From assembly GCA_013286575.1 (NCBI GenBank), contig JABDFL010000010.1, forward strand, positions 1 through 35,246: a stretch of 35,246 nt of DNA, given 5' to 3'. A program made the translations under genes and the position numbers. The DNA comes from Candidatus Omnitrophota bacterium (GTDB lineage Bacteria > Omnitrophota > Gorgyraeia > Zapsychrales > Fredricksoniimonadaceae). Shown here piece after piece: positions 19,201 to 25,997 of this stretch (positions within the stretch are counted from its first letter, which is position 1; each line of letters starts with the position of its first letter). The notes under the pieces were generated by a model that did not search any database, was not told where the DNA came from, and saw only the letters and a program-made list of their open reading frames with translations.

Positions 19201-20851
19201 ACAATGGATCGATTTTGTCCGGAAGAGAGCGGAAGAAGGCTTGATAAGTTCCCCTATTTTTGGTTCTAGTAAAAATAGTTTGAGATCATCAGAGTGGCCC
19301 TCAGTAAACGGTTTCGTCGGAGTGCTGGCGAAGCCATATGGTCCTGATGATATCCATGAAGCTTTGTTTAAAGTGGCTAAGAGTATTGAAAAGAGAATAG
19401 ATCTATATGAGCGATTTTTGTCTGCAGCATCTGTTGAGGCTGACAGGGCGATGAATGTTTCGGATATTTTGAACAAGCCCGGGCAGTGGCAGGACAGAGA
19501 AATCATAAGGATGAAAACAACGGCATTGCATCAATTGTCAAAAGAAGTGGATGCAAGTCGGCTATCGTTTGAGCACATACTTAAGGACAATAAATCTGTA
19601 CGACCCGAAGAAAGGGAGGTTTTTGAAGAAAATATTAAACGGCTAAAAAGCGGACTTAATAGGATTCGCACGCAAATCCTTGCCAGGGCGTTGTTAGAAG
19701 CGGTGGTTGAAAGAAGCGCTTTTGAAGCTGTGCCGCAATTCCGGGACGGCGGGGCCATATTTGACAAATTGGTCGAACGCGGCTATTTGAAAACCCGGTT
19801 TAAGGGAAAAAGCATCGCTGAGGCTAAACTATATGGTGTGCCCAGCGTTGATGATATTTTGAATATTTCTGAAGGAAGCATTTCTTATGAGGATGCTGAG
19901 AGGGCTGTCGGGATATTGCAGGAATCTTTGGGAGACCAGCCTTGGCGGAGTTTTGGAATGTTAATCAGTGATTATACTGCGCCGAAGGGCTTCGAAAGCG
20001 CCATAGCGACAAATCAAAAGCTTGACGTGTTAAGATTTTGGGCTGAAGAATTAAAAACAAAGGTAGTCAAGTTTCGGCGGCTAAGGACGATGCTCAGTCC
20101 ATCGGATGAGGAAGTTCAGGAATTTGATATTCAGGAAGATGCGGTCGCAGATGCTTTAGCCATAATTGATAAAGTGATCAAGCAATATGGGAACGCCTTT
20201 GCCAATGCCCGGATCATAGAAGTATCGGGAAAGGGTGAAACAAGCAAAAACAGCGGGACGAATAATGAGGATGTCGAAAAGGATGAAAAAGCTTTAATGG
20301 TTTTGAAGAATTTTTTAGACTGGCGAAAGATCGAGAAAGGGAACAAGGATTTAACGGAATTGATCGTTTTTTTAAAGCAATCAAGTCTTGGGGACCTGGA
20401 AAAGTGGAGATTTTTATTAAAACAAAAAAGATACGGCAAGGCCCCTGAAATGGGCCTGGTCTCTTTTCGCGTCTATCAAATGTTTATGCGGGAAAACCTT
20501 TTGGGCGCTGTCACCAATGAGCTTGTTGAACGAAGAATTGAATTTAGAATCCAGGCATTCAATGAGACCAGGCAGAAGGCTGCTGCAGCCGCAGCGATAG
20601 AAGATGCTGCAATGAGCAGTGATGAAAACCCCGGTGGTATTGATTTAAACTCCGCGAATTTGAATTTGGAAATTAAGCGTGATGGCCGTGGGGTGCCTTT
20701 GCCGTTGGCCGATCAGGACATGGCGCAATTAAGCCGCATCCAGGGCTTTGAGCCGGAAATTATTGATATTAGACCGGCCGCTGATTTGCCTATCTTAAGG
20801 GAGCTGCAGCAAAAATTGCAATCCGCTTCTGTTGTTTCCATCGGAAAGTAA
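13292..20851 (+). CDS. Exported giant modular protein with receiver-like domain (2519 aa)
   Basis: The track start at 13181 lies inside ribF; I prefer the ATG at 13292. It gives a signal peptide (SCWLIVAFLGLSVYVPQAQA, then ED). Residues about 30-330 are the same N-module as the fragment at 3-305, ending IPRKYFSGG. D-x-A-M motifs start at residues 371 (DRAM), 813 (DAAM), 1036 (DAAM), 1418 (DAAM), 2051 (DRAM) and 2438 (DAAM), cutting the chain into segments of about 220-630 residues. Residues about 1904-2035 look like a response-regulator receiver domain: acidic pair near E1911-D1912-D1913, Asp1963 in VVADTEN, Lys2014 in LAKPYG. Residues about 1545-1602 resemble a helix-hairpin-helix of the RNAP alpha-CTD type (weak). 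Residues 2448-2519 (GGIDLNSAN...) match the C-terminus of the first giant protein. The other segments are unrecognised. By eye the middle is AT-richer than its neighbours. Confidence 0.85.
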   Translation: MSGSSKLFKDIISCWLIVAFLGLSVYVPQAQAEDFASTLLRSKEQGILVHLSPAYIPAHLMGMSIHTDNPLKFDFLIHKGDGSLSGTQKKQEYTRLVKYFLASLTIPDKDQWVNLSPYEHNRIIADNFGKTEMGHDLLGQDYLLKQMTSSLMYPESGLGKSFWNEVYSKAWTEFHTTNIPVNTFNKVWIVPDQATVYESGNTAYIIQSHLKVMLEEDYLSLSKHVSTSTHTIGSQVIREIILPALEKEVNEGKNFAQLRQIVSGMILATWYKRALKESLLGKIYADKGKVKGVDQDPRTNEEIYQQYLKAFKKGVYNYIKEDEDKYTHQSIPRKYFSGGFNRAAVSIVKDIPDNLVLTVRDEWANAAMVIDRAMVNILPSAQAANAAVASRRAMGQRLKGIMAWVSSNVKSTRRLPGTNIVAFDYKKEGLRRLAQVTIENINAKEQSQPKNVRNYLIETVFNSYVDRITTEDAPAFAQVLNEEWRASGFNERYGPLFDWIVLSMGAQGGSVSRVKYTYQWIYRFLEGGSPLERAFGLWLLVVGNVSHLREQGLHPESDKKGGRLIYADNNLIIGDGLNPGILREYIQSILRLNEMGELTEVLSGPDGNPNTLGLTPKDFLLWGLVLAADPSIHAPFEYFSDAKLHTLQDIFGKDMTFDKVMVKSLEKAFSHIPKNSLKEIQPLLMEAFSVTDEQWAVKGFKSPYFYGSIDFINNLVRSDDFQNDVFWQTYPLMDRFKMFPFLRKYLPAYKVVRGLIEARDIFEIDHDQSIYRNLAVKQNPDGLRKFYAQTFTSRPLAVLLPDVAAVFDKEKQDAAMQTDSTGSNAPSGPYRELDGGSRLIKITPNVNAFINRIKAKKEGERLQGAFRITFSLEDLGIIESFPIAGMLNYHYQKYVNNVPQDGYVDVYVTDALYRKSVPRIDFKIRKGISSILVSINPSYIIRIEKVDTVPEAVFKSTMVAEILQTSQDLPSKEAIMATLKNVSLEEFIRNIGEWLNKKPLITKLIVQALLKQRPGIINFFRPIDPYFKEALGLRFDAAMSGPSRLAERFSEIINQLSRSFYPRDARKSGLFRESFRGFLDEIDRGLPSVVARSINRRSLVSIAFEFHALFQTQFLLDYLPDAMEVLKATARRSASKFSGNKILLMYQLEWDLVAAHYLKLVGKKLVERNGLGSFVRVNKLSKGETAIVDLIHTIWVQSMGAKYAATKGVLSGYYHDPGPMGLDTWEQVAELLKYINGICDQEEVMSFLSSLDELSSAKEMDRPRHLEIVVPTILMTVIPLLLGKRKNSILKPQTDQFDHLRARLNRLVNRMNRLIITKPNGNRDPDLVREYERQVNGILEEFFVERHYLSFSQYSSNMLWGLREDLRTAQIILEVPDFYESNGNDINEVINYILWIEKTQNRDFSMTAEEGQAQINKDAAMNVENITLTDDLRSKLAATVNSLFKDGRTRKSLRTLGLKTLLDIVIEEEGFFPDEIRQGVKAIVDKPPFSFHAARSQNNNIEASTSVWSFLMIVRQDLIKGAELGGAEAQDFAEDKKGIQQTTRSIIGKLVLQGIKTVGEFKFKDRNDLKEGKEGLTDEETAFLAEQLRKYGFHLKGEEPVIEQVAVIPRVKRIIPAGPISLELELEAVDMPASIRGMIEKIGAVPGIERVIQGMYSAHAKRAIDILKCASKLIDEGYLLVAFDLNFDIDQNNGRLHIDIAAKHPSPIGMKTKIDLFNVVDPRPRVRMNTELYEYGYPEKWVQSNILQAHTELQMEKFLKKLSSDDAYGTLLNRQLITQLGENNGQIVFEYFTGSPKIGIFYVAPYSAGFIYVDGLEYIYIRRSSAPLRVMNAFYDGDFLPKIVQEELDLMDNVCAKASLVITQNDKQRHVNVGLVYVPLSLNTEETSFVKKQARYSQSKANAQPTIVILEDDAVLGQLLQRDWQIEVNNMFGEGKVGVQWAKTVKYAREILESYHVALVVADTENRGSQQWIDFVRKRAEEGLISSPIFGSSKNSLRSSEWPSVNGFVGVLAKPYGPDDIHEALFKVAKSIEKRIDLYERFLSAASVEADRAMNVSDILNKPGQWQDREIIRMKTTALHQLSKEVDASRLSFEHILKDNKSVRPEEREVFEENIKRLKSGLNRIRTQILARALLEAVVERSAFEAVPQFRDGGAIFDKLVERGYLKTRFKGKSIAEAKLYGVPSVDDILNISEGSISYEDAERAVGILQESLGDQPWRSFGMLISDYTAPKGFESAIATNQKLDVLRFWAEELKTKVVKFRRLRTMLSPSDEEVQEFDIQEDAVADALAIIDKVIKQYGNAFANARIIEVSGKGETSKNSGTNNEDVEKDEKALMVLKNFLDWRKIEKGNKDLTELIVFLKQSSLGDLEKWRFLLKQKRYGKAPEMGLVSFRVYQMFMRENLLGAVTNELVERRIEFRIQAFNETRQKAAAAAAIEDAAMSSDENPGGIDLNSANLNLEIKRDGRGVPLPLADQDMAQLSRIQGFEPEIIDIRPAADLPILRELQQKLQSASVVSIGK

Positions 20852-20879
20852 CAAACTTTCTTTATTAAAATTCTTTTTC

Positions 20880-20931
20880 TGGATTCCCGCTTTCGCGGGA
20901 ATGACAGTGTTTGTAAGTACGGGAATGACAT
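20880..20931 (+). repeat. Palindromic repeat family B, copy 2 plus a partial copy
   Basis: A full ATTCCCGC-TTTC-GCGGGAAT hairpin with GACA (20880-20906) is followed by a second partial copy, GGGAATGACATAAGAC (from about 20919). It lies between the giant gene and the mraZ promoter. There is no T-run, so it is not a standard intrinsic terminator. Confidence 0.8.
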
Positions 20932-20955
20932 AAGACAAAGAACCTATTTTGTGTA

Positions 20956-20984
20956 TTGACAATGCTTTTGTCTGGGTCTATACT
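20956..20984 (+). promoter_or_regulatory. dcw cluster (mraZ) sigma-70 promoter
   Basis: A perfect TTGACA (20956-20961), a 17-nt spacer and TATACT (20979-20984), one mismatch from consensus. Transcription should start near 20991, just ahead of the MraZ-box-like repeats. It is the strongest promoter seen in the window. Confidence 0.8.
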
Positions 20985-20992
20985 TGGTTTTA

Positions 20993-21019
20993 AGTGGAGC
21001 AAAGTGGAGGAGAGTGGAG
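20993..21019 (+). promoter_or_regulatory. Three 10-bp-phased repeats, likely MraZ operator
   Basis: AGTGGAG occurs at 20993, 21003 and 21013, exactly one helical turn apart. MraZ of E. coli binds three direct repeats of TGGGN separated by 5 nt upstream of its own gene; here the pattern is TGGAG-N5 three times. The last two repeats overlap the ribosome-binding region of mraZ (GGAGGAGAGTGGAG), so binding could block both transcription and access to the site. Confidence 0.7.
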
Positions 21020-21022
21020 TAG

Positions 21023-21463
21023 ATGTTTTACGGTGAATACAGCCATGGTATTGATACCAAAGGCCGTTTGATTTTGCCTGCCCGGTTCCGGGAAGTGGCG
21101 AAAGAAAACGGGATCGATAAATTTTTTGTCACCCGCGGGCTTGATAAATGTATTTTTATGTTCGCCGAAGGGGAATGGCGGCTGCAGGAGCAGCGCTTTA
21201 AGAACCTTTCTTTCACTAAAGGCGAGGCGCGTTCTTTCAACCGTATGTTTTTCTCCGGCGCCGTCGAGGTCTTGCCGGACAAGCAGGGGCGTTTTATCAT
21301 CCCCCAGTACCTTAAAGATTTTGCCGGCATCAAAAAAGATGCGGTGGTCATCGGGATTTCCAATCGCATTGAAATTTGGGAAACCGCGTCATGGCGGGAA
21401 TTTTTCAGTAAATCCAGCGGGGATTTTGAGAAAACCGCGGAGCATATGTTAGATGTTGATTAA
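21023..21463 (+). CDS. mraZ: Transcriptional regulator MraZ
   Basis: MraZ is the autorepressor of the division and cell-wall cluster and forms ring-shaped oligomers that bind repeats upstream of mraZ. The 146-aa protein has two SpoVT-AbrB-like halves: FYGEYSHGIDTKGRLILPAR at the N-terminus and FSGAVEVLPDKQGRFIIPQ in the middle, each with the D-K/T-x-GR-I-P signature. The ATG at 21023 is preceded by GGAGG and by three phased TGGAG repeats. The stop TAA overlaps a palindromic repeat that separates it from rsmH. Confidence 0.95.
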   Translation: MFYGEYSHGIDTKGRLILPARFREVAKENGIDKFFVTRGLDKCIFMFAEGEWRLQEQRFKNLSFTKGEARSFNRMFFSGAVEVLPDKQGRFIIPQYLKDFAGIKKDAVVIGISNRIEIWETASWREFFSKSSGDFEKTAEHMLDVD

Positions 21464-21504
21464 AAAGATTGCTTCGTCGCCCTTCGGGCTCCTCGCAATG
21501 ACAC
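21462..21504 (+). repeat. Palindromic repeat family A, copy 2 (long form)
   Basis: AAAAAGATTGCTTCG, an inner GCCC-TTC-GGGC hairpin, then CTCGCAATGACAC. It overlaps the mraZ stop codon and ends 12 nt before rsmH. Confidence 0.85.
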
Positions 21505-21516
21505 CGGTGATAGAAC

Positions 21517-22413
21517 ATGAATGAAATATCTCATGTACCGGTCATGCCTAAGGAAGCCTTGGAATTGCTGCGCCTGCCGCAGGGCGGTGTGGCCGTGGAC
21601 GGGACCTTAGGTTTAGGCGGACATGCTTTTTTAATGGCCCAGGCATTGGGGCCTCACGGACATTTGATCGGTATTGATCGCGATAGCGCCTCTTTAGGGC
21701 TGGCCCAAAAGAAATTGGCTTCTCTTATTTTAAAGATTGATTTGTTAAAGGGGAGTTTCAGCACGCTTGATAAATTTCTTGCCGGCCTTAAAGTCAGCGC
21801 TGTCGACGGTATATTGCTGGACCTGGGGATCTCGAGTTTTCAGCTGGATGACGGGCAGCGCGGTTTTGCTTTCAGCCACGACGGCCCTTTGGACATGAGG
21901 ATGGACATAGAGGCCCAAGGGATGTCAGCAGCGGATTTGGTCAACACATTAAAGCAGGCTGAACTTGAGAAAATTATTTCAGAATACGGCGAAGAACGTT
22001 TTGCCCGCCGTATTGCCGAAGCGATCGTGATGCAGAGGTCCAGGGCAAAAATAACGACCACCAAGGGTTTGGCGGACATTATTTTGCGCGCCTTGCCTAA
22101 AGGTTATACCCGCGGGCGCATTCATCCGGCCACCCGCGCGTTTCAGGCCTTGCGCATTGCGGTCAATGAAGAACTGGAAGCGTTGTCTTTGGGTTTGGAA
22201 GTATGTTTCAGGGCGCTTAAGAAAGGCGGACGTTTGTGCGTGATTTCCTTCCATTCGCTGGAAGACCGCCTGGTGAAGAATAAATTCAAGTCTTTAGGCT
22301 TTGAGCAGGAAGGTGTTATTTTGACAAAAAGGCCGCTGGTGGCAAGTGATGAAGAATGTAAGGAGAATCCTCGTGCCAGGAGCGCGAAGATGAGAGGGAT
22401 TGAAAAAGCGTGA
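21517..22413 (+). CDS. rsmH: 16S rRNA (cytosine(1402)-N(4))-methyltransferase RsmH
   Basis: RsmH (MraW) methylates N4 of C1402 in the 30S decoding centre using SAM. This 298-aa protein shows HVPVMPKEAL at the N-terminus, the SAM-binding VDGTLGLGGHAFLM and GIDRD, then GILLDLGISSFQLDDGQRGFAF, PLDMRMD and VISFHSLEDRLVK near the end. The size is normal. The start ATG at 21517 has only a weak ribosome-binding site (GGTGAT) just after the palindromic repeat. The stop codon overlaps another copy of the same repeat. Confidence 0.96.
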   Translation: MNEISHVPVMPKEALELLRLPQGGVAVDGTLGLGGHAFLMAQALGPHGHLIGIDRDSASLGLAQKKLASLILKIDLLKGSFSTLDKFLAGLKVSAVDGILLDLGISSFQLDDGQRGFAFSHDGPLDMRMDIEAQGMSAADLVNTLKQAELEKIISEYGEERFARRIAEAIVMQRSRAKITTTKGLADIILRALPKGYTRGRIHPATRAFQALRIAVNEELEALSLGLEVCFRALKKGGRLCVISFHSLEDRLVKNKFKSLGFEQEGVILTKRPLVASDEECKENPRARSAKMRGIEKA

Positions 22414-22444
22414 AAAGATTGCTTCGCTGCGCTCGCAATGACAC
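22413..22444 (+). repeat. Palindromic repeat family A, copy 3 (short form)
   Basis: AAAAGATTGCTTCG...CTCGCAATGACAC. It begins in the last base of the rsmH stop codon, in the same orientation as transcription. Confidence 0.85.
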
Positions 22445-22505
22445 TAGGGTTCGACGACCAAGAAAGCATTCACTAAAGCCTTTTGCGGGGCATTGAAAGG
22501 TCCTG

Positions 22506-22829
22506 ATGAGCTTAAAAGTTTATTTTAAAGTAGCCTCCTTTGTCACTATAATGGCTTTGTTGTACATCCATATGCAGATGAAAATTTTTGAATTATCCTA
22601 CAACGGCAAAGATAAGGAAAAAATCATCCATCAGTTGAATGACAGCAACGGCGCTTTGAGCCACCAGATCCTGACCCTTGAATCCGCTAATAATCTGGGC
22701 AATCAGCTCCTGGACCATGATAATAACAGTTTGCAGTTTATGGACAATGAACGCGTCATGAAGGTCATGGCGCCGGCTAAAGTCGAAAAACCCGTCTGGA
22801 ATATGTTTTCATTCTTAAACAGAGGTTAA
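22506..22829 (+). CDS. ftsL: FtsL-like cell division protein
   Basis: This 107-aa bitopic membrane protein sits between rsmH and the septal PBP, the classic position of ftsL. A single membrane segment (about residues 8-24, VASFVTIMALLYIHMQM) follows a short cytoplasmic N-terminus. The rest is a polar, probably coiled-coil stretch (ELSYNGKDKEKIIHQLNDSN, then LTLESANNLGNQLLD). Sequence conservation of FtsL is low everywhere, so the call depends on topology and position. FtsL forms a complex with FtsB and FtsQ that activates FtsWI. AAAGG precedes the ATG. Confidence 0.75.
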   Translation: MSLKVYFKVASFVTIMALLYIHMQMKIFELSYNGKDKEKIIHQLNDSNGALSHQILTLESANNLGNQLLDHDNNSLQFMDNERVMKVMAPAKVEKPVWNMFSFLNRG

Positions 22830-22830
22830 A

Positions 22831-24540
22831 TTGTTCCTGCGCAAGTATCCACTCCGCTTTGCGGTCGTGTGCATTGTTTTATTCATCGGTTTCGCTTACT
22901 CCATCGGCTTTTTGATCTTCATCCAGATTTTCCGTTCTGATTTTTTAAGTGATCTCGCCCAGCGCCAGCATGAGCATTCCATCGTCTTGGAACCCCGGCG
23001 GGGGACCATTTATGACCGCAACATGAGGGCCCTGGCCATCAATTTGCCGGTGTACTCCATTTATGCCAATGCCCGGGCCATGCACCAGGAAGGTGACATG
23101 GATGCAGTGGTGGAAAAAATGTCCGGCATTTTTAAAATAGACCCCAAACTGATCCGTGACAAACTGGACCGTGATAAATATTTCGTCTGGATAGCGCGCA
23201 AGGTCCCGCAGGAAGTTTATCTTTATATCAAGAATTTAAAATTGCCGGGCATCGGTTTTATTAAAGAGAGCAAACGTTTTTATCCCAACCAGAGTCTGGC
23301 CTCGCATTTGATCGGTTTTGCCGGCCTGGATAATAATGGCTTGGACGGCCTTGAGCGCGATTATGATAAATATTTGAAAGGGCAGCCGGGCCACGCCATC
23401 ATCCTGCGTGATGCCCATTCGAGAGAGCTGATGTTTGATAAGGGTTATATTGCTCCGGTGGACGGCTTTAGCGTTGTCCTGACCATTGATGAAACGATCC
23501 AGTATATCGCCGAGCGGGCCTTGGATCGGATGTACAAAAAATACAATTGCAAGGGGGCCAGCATTATCGTGATGGACCCAAGGACAGGCGAAATCCTGGC
23601 TTTTGCCAACCGTCCCACCTATAATTTAGAACAGGCCTCCAAAAGCACACCGGAGTCACGCACTGACCGCGCCATTGTTTTTACCTTTGAACCCGGCTCT
23701 GTATTTAAGATCGTGACGGCCTCAGCGGCCTTGCAGGAGGGTGTGATCAGCGAGAATAGCATGATCAACTGCGAGCATGGCGCTTACCGCGTGGCCAATC
23801 ATATTTTGCATGACCATGAACCTTTGGGCACGATCACCTTCAAGCAGGTCATTGAGCAGTCGAGCAATATCGGGACCACCAAGGTGGCCCAGCGCCTGGG
23901 CGCCCAGCGGGTCTATAATTACGCGCATCATTTCCGTTTTGGCATAAGGACGGGCATTGATCTGCCCGGCGAGGCCCAGGGGATATTAAAACCGGTGAGC
24001 CGATGGTCCAAGACGTCGATCGGTGCCATACCCATAGGCCAGGAAGTGACAGTCACACCGATCCAATTGATGGGGGCCATCTCGGCCATTGCCAATGACG
24101 GGACTTATATGCGTCCCTTTGTGGTGAAATACATCAAGGACGCCCAAAATCAAATCATTTATCAGCGCAGGCCTGAAATCCTGGATAAAGTCATTTCTAA
24201 ACTGACATCCAAACGGATGAAGGGTATTTTAAAAGGGGTGGTGGATGAAGGGACCGGCACCAAGGCGGCCATCAAGGGTGTCACTGTCGCCGGTAAAACC
24301 GGGACCGCGCAAAAAGTGGTCGGCGGTTCTTATTCACACTCGCATTTTTACGCGACCTTTGCCGGCTTTGCCCCGGTGGATAATCCCCGCCTGGCCTGTG
24401 TTGTGGTTTTTGACGATCCGCATCCGGCCTATTATGCATCTGAAGTGTCAGCGCCTGTTTTTTCCGAAGTGGTGGGGGATGCTTTGAAATACCTTAACAC
24501 CCAGCGGGAGCCTGCGACGGAAGATGATGCTCCCGGATAA
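22831..24540 (+). CDS. ftsI: Septal peptidoglycan transpeptidase FtsI (PBP2/3-type)
   Basis: FtsI is the class B penicillin-binding protein that cross-links septal peptidoglycan alongside FtsW. The 569-aa protein has an N-terminal membrane anchor (FAVVCIVLFIGFAYSIGFLI), the dimerisation/pedestal motif RGTIYDRNMRALAIN, and the transpeptidase motifs S290-V-F-K293, S344-S-N346 and K489-T-G. There are no PASTA repeats. The start is TTG at 22831, placed by AGAGG 6 nt upstream and by the 1-nt gap after the ftsL stop. The acidic C-terminal tail is short. Confidence 0.95.
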   Translation: MFLRKYPLRFAVVCIVLFIGFAYSIGFLIFIQIFRSDFLSDLAQRQHEHSIVLEPRRGTIYDRNMRALAINLPVYSIYANARAMHQEGDMDAVVEKMSGIFKIDPKLIRDKLDRDKYFVWIARKVPQEVYLYIKNLKLPGIGFIKESKRFYPNQSLASHLIGFAGLDNNGLDGLERDYDKYLKGQPGHAIILRDAHSRELMFDKGYIAPVDGFSVVLTIDETIQYIAERALDRMYKKYNCKGASIIVMDPRTGEILAFANRPTYNLEQASKSTPESRTDRAIVFTFEPGSVFKIVTASAALQEGVISENSMINCEHGAYRVANHILHDHEPLGTITFKQVIEQSSNIGTTKVAQRLGAQRVYNYAHHFRFGIRTGIDLPGEAQGILKPVSRWSKTSIGAIPIGQEVTVTPIQLMGAISAIANDGTYMRPFVVKYIKDAQNQIIYQRRPEILDKVISKLTSKRMKGILKGVVDEGTGTKAAIKGVTVAGKTGTAQKVVGGSYSHSHFYATFAGFAPVDNPRLACVVVFDDPHPAYYASEVSAPVFSEVVGDALKYLNTQREPATEDDAPG

Positions 24541-24548
24541 TCTAAAAT

Positions 24549-25997
24549 ATGCGCCTAAGTGAACTGCTCAAGGGAATTTATACCAAACCTTTGCCTGCCC
24601 ATTTTCAGGACCTTGAAGTCTTGAATATTTCCTGTGATTCGCGTGAGGAACAAAAAGACGGGCTATTCGTGGCTTTGCCGGGTTTTAAATTCGATGGAAA
24701 GGATTTTATCAAGGACGCAGTGGCCCGCGGGGCAAGGATAATTGCAGTGAAGGGGGATGGCGTAAATTCGGGGGGCGATATCTGTGTCTTAGAGGTGGAT
24801 GATCCAAAAAGTTTTTTGTATGCGATAGGCCGGCGATTTTACGGCAATCCCTCTGACAAAATTAAAAGTGTCGGCGTCACCGGCACCAATGGTAAAACCA
24901 CTGTTACGTATTTGCTCGAGTCTATTATCCATGCCGACGCCAAACGCTGCGGTGTCATCGGAACGGTCAATTACCGCATCGGTGAGAAAATTCTTCCTTC
25001 TAAAAATACCACTCCCGGATTTCTGGATAATCAGCGTTACCTGGCGCAATTGGTTGGCTCGGGTGTTGATTATTGCGTGATGGAAGCATCAAGCCATGCG
25101 CTGGACCAGGGGCGGCTGGAAGGGATCAGTTTTTCAGCGGGCATTTTTACCAATCTGACCCAGGACCATTTGGATTATCACAAGGACATGGAAGGTTATT
25201 TCAGGGCCAAGTCTGTTTTGTTTATCAGCCTTGCCTCGCAAGACGTGGCAGTCATCAATGCCGATGATCCTTATGGCCAGCGCCTTTTGCCGATATGCCA
25301 AAGCCGGATCTTTACCTATGCCATCGACGCGCAGGCAGATGTGCGGGCCCAAAATATAAATTATCATTTGAGCGGCACTCATTTTGAAATTGTTTTTCCC
25401 CAGGGCAGGATCAAAATCCATACCCGGTTTATCGGGAAACATAACATTTATAATATTTTGGCGGCATTTGCCTGGGGGCTGTCCCAGGACTTTAGCCCGG
25501 AGCTTATCCGCCGGGGCATTGAAAATCTGACCCATGTGCCGGGCAGGCTTGAGCCGGTTGAGAATAATAATGGTTTTTTTATATTTATCGACTACGCGCA
25601 TACCGAGGACGGGATCGTTAATGTGCTTAAGGCGCTCAGGGCTGTGAAGCCTGAAAAAATTATCATTGTTTTCGGATGCGGCGGGGACCGTGACCGTACG
25701 AAACGCCCTAAAATGGGGCGGGCAGCCTGCGATTTGGCGGATTATTCCATCGTTACCACCGATAATTCCCGCAGTGAAGACCCGCAGGCGATCATTGATG
25801 AAGTCGTGACAGGTTTTACAAAGAATAATTATGAAGCCTGCGTTGACCGCAAAGAAGCCATCGGCCGCGCGCTTAAAATGGCCCGGAAAAATGAAATTGT
25901 TTTAATTGCCGGTAAAGGCCACGAGGATTATCAAATATTCAAAGACCGTACCATTGCTTTTAATGAGCGGGAAATCGTGAAGGAATTATTGGGATAA
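24549..25997 (+). CDS. murE: UDP-N-acetylmuramoyl-tripeptide synthetase MurE
   Basis: MurE adds the third stem residue to UDP-MurNAc-L-Ala-D-Glu. The 482-aa protein has the Mur-ligase order: SCDSREEQKDGLFVALPG in the UDP-binding N-terminal domain, the ATP loop VTGTNGKTTVTYLLE, MEASSHALDQGR, FTNLTQDHLDYHKDMEGY and the C-terminal domain with FGCGGDRDRTKRPKMG. The amino-acid selection motif reads DNSRSEDP from Asp405, where meso-diaminopimelate enzymes usually have DNPR. The Asn-x-x-Arg frame supports diaminopimelate over lysine, with a Ser in place of Pro. It ends sharing one base with the murF start. Confidence 0.96.
   Translation: MRLSELLKGIYTKPLPAHFQDLEVLNISCDSREEQKDGLFVALPGFKFDGKDFIKDAVARGARIIAVKGDGVNSGGDICVLEVDDPKSFLYAIGRRFYGNPSDKIKSVGVTGTNGKTTVTYLLESIIHADAKRCGVIGTVNYRIGEKILPSKNTTPGFLDNQRYLAQLVGSGVDYCVMEASSHALDQGRLEGISFSAGIFTNLTQDHLDYHKDMEGYFRAKSVLFISLASQDVAVINADDPYGQRLLPICQSRIFTYAIDAQADVRAQNINYHLSGTHFEIVFPQGRIKIHTRFIGKHNIYNILAAFAWGLSQDFSPELIRRGIENLTHVPGRLEPVENNNGFFIFIDYAHTEDGIVNVLKALRAVKPEKIIIVFGCGGDRDRTKRPKMGRAACDLADYSIVTTDNSRSEDPQAIIDEVVTGFTKNNYEACVDRKEAIGRALKMARKNEIVLIAGKGHEDYQIFKDRTIAFNEREIVKELLG

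Noticed and set aside
20880-20906. Intrinsic terminator after the giant gene
   Set aside because: The hairpin is strong but is followed by GACAGTG rather than a T-run, and it is a member of a dispersed repeat family.
25134-25601. 155-aa minus-strand ORF
   Set aside because: Shadow of murE on the opposite strand with no recognisable domain.
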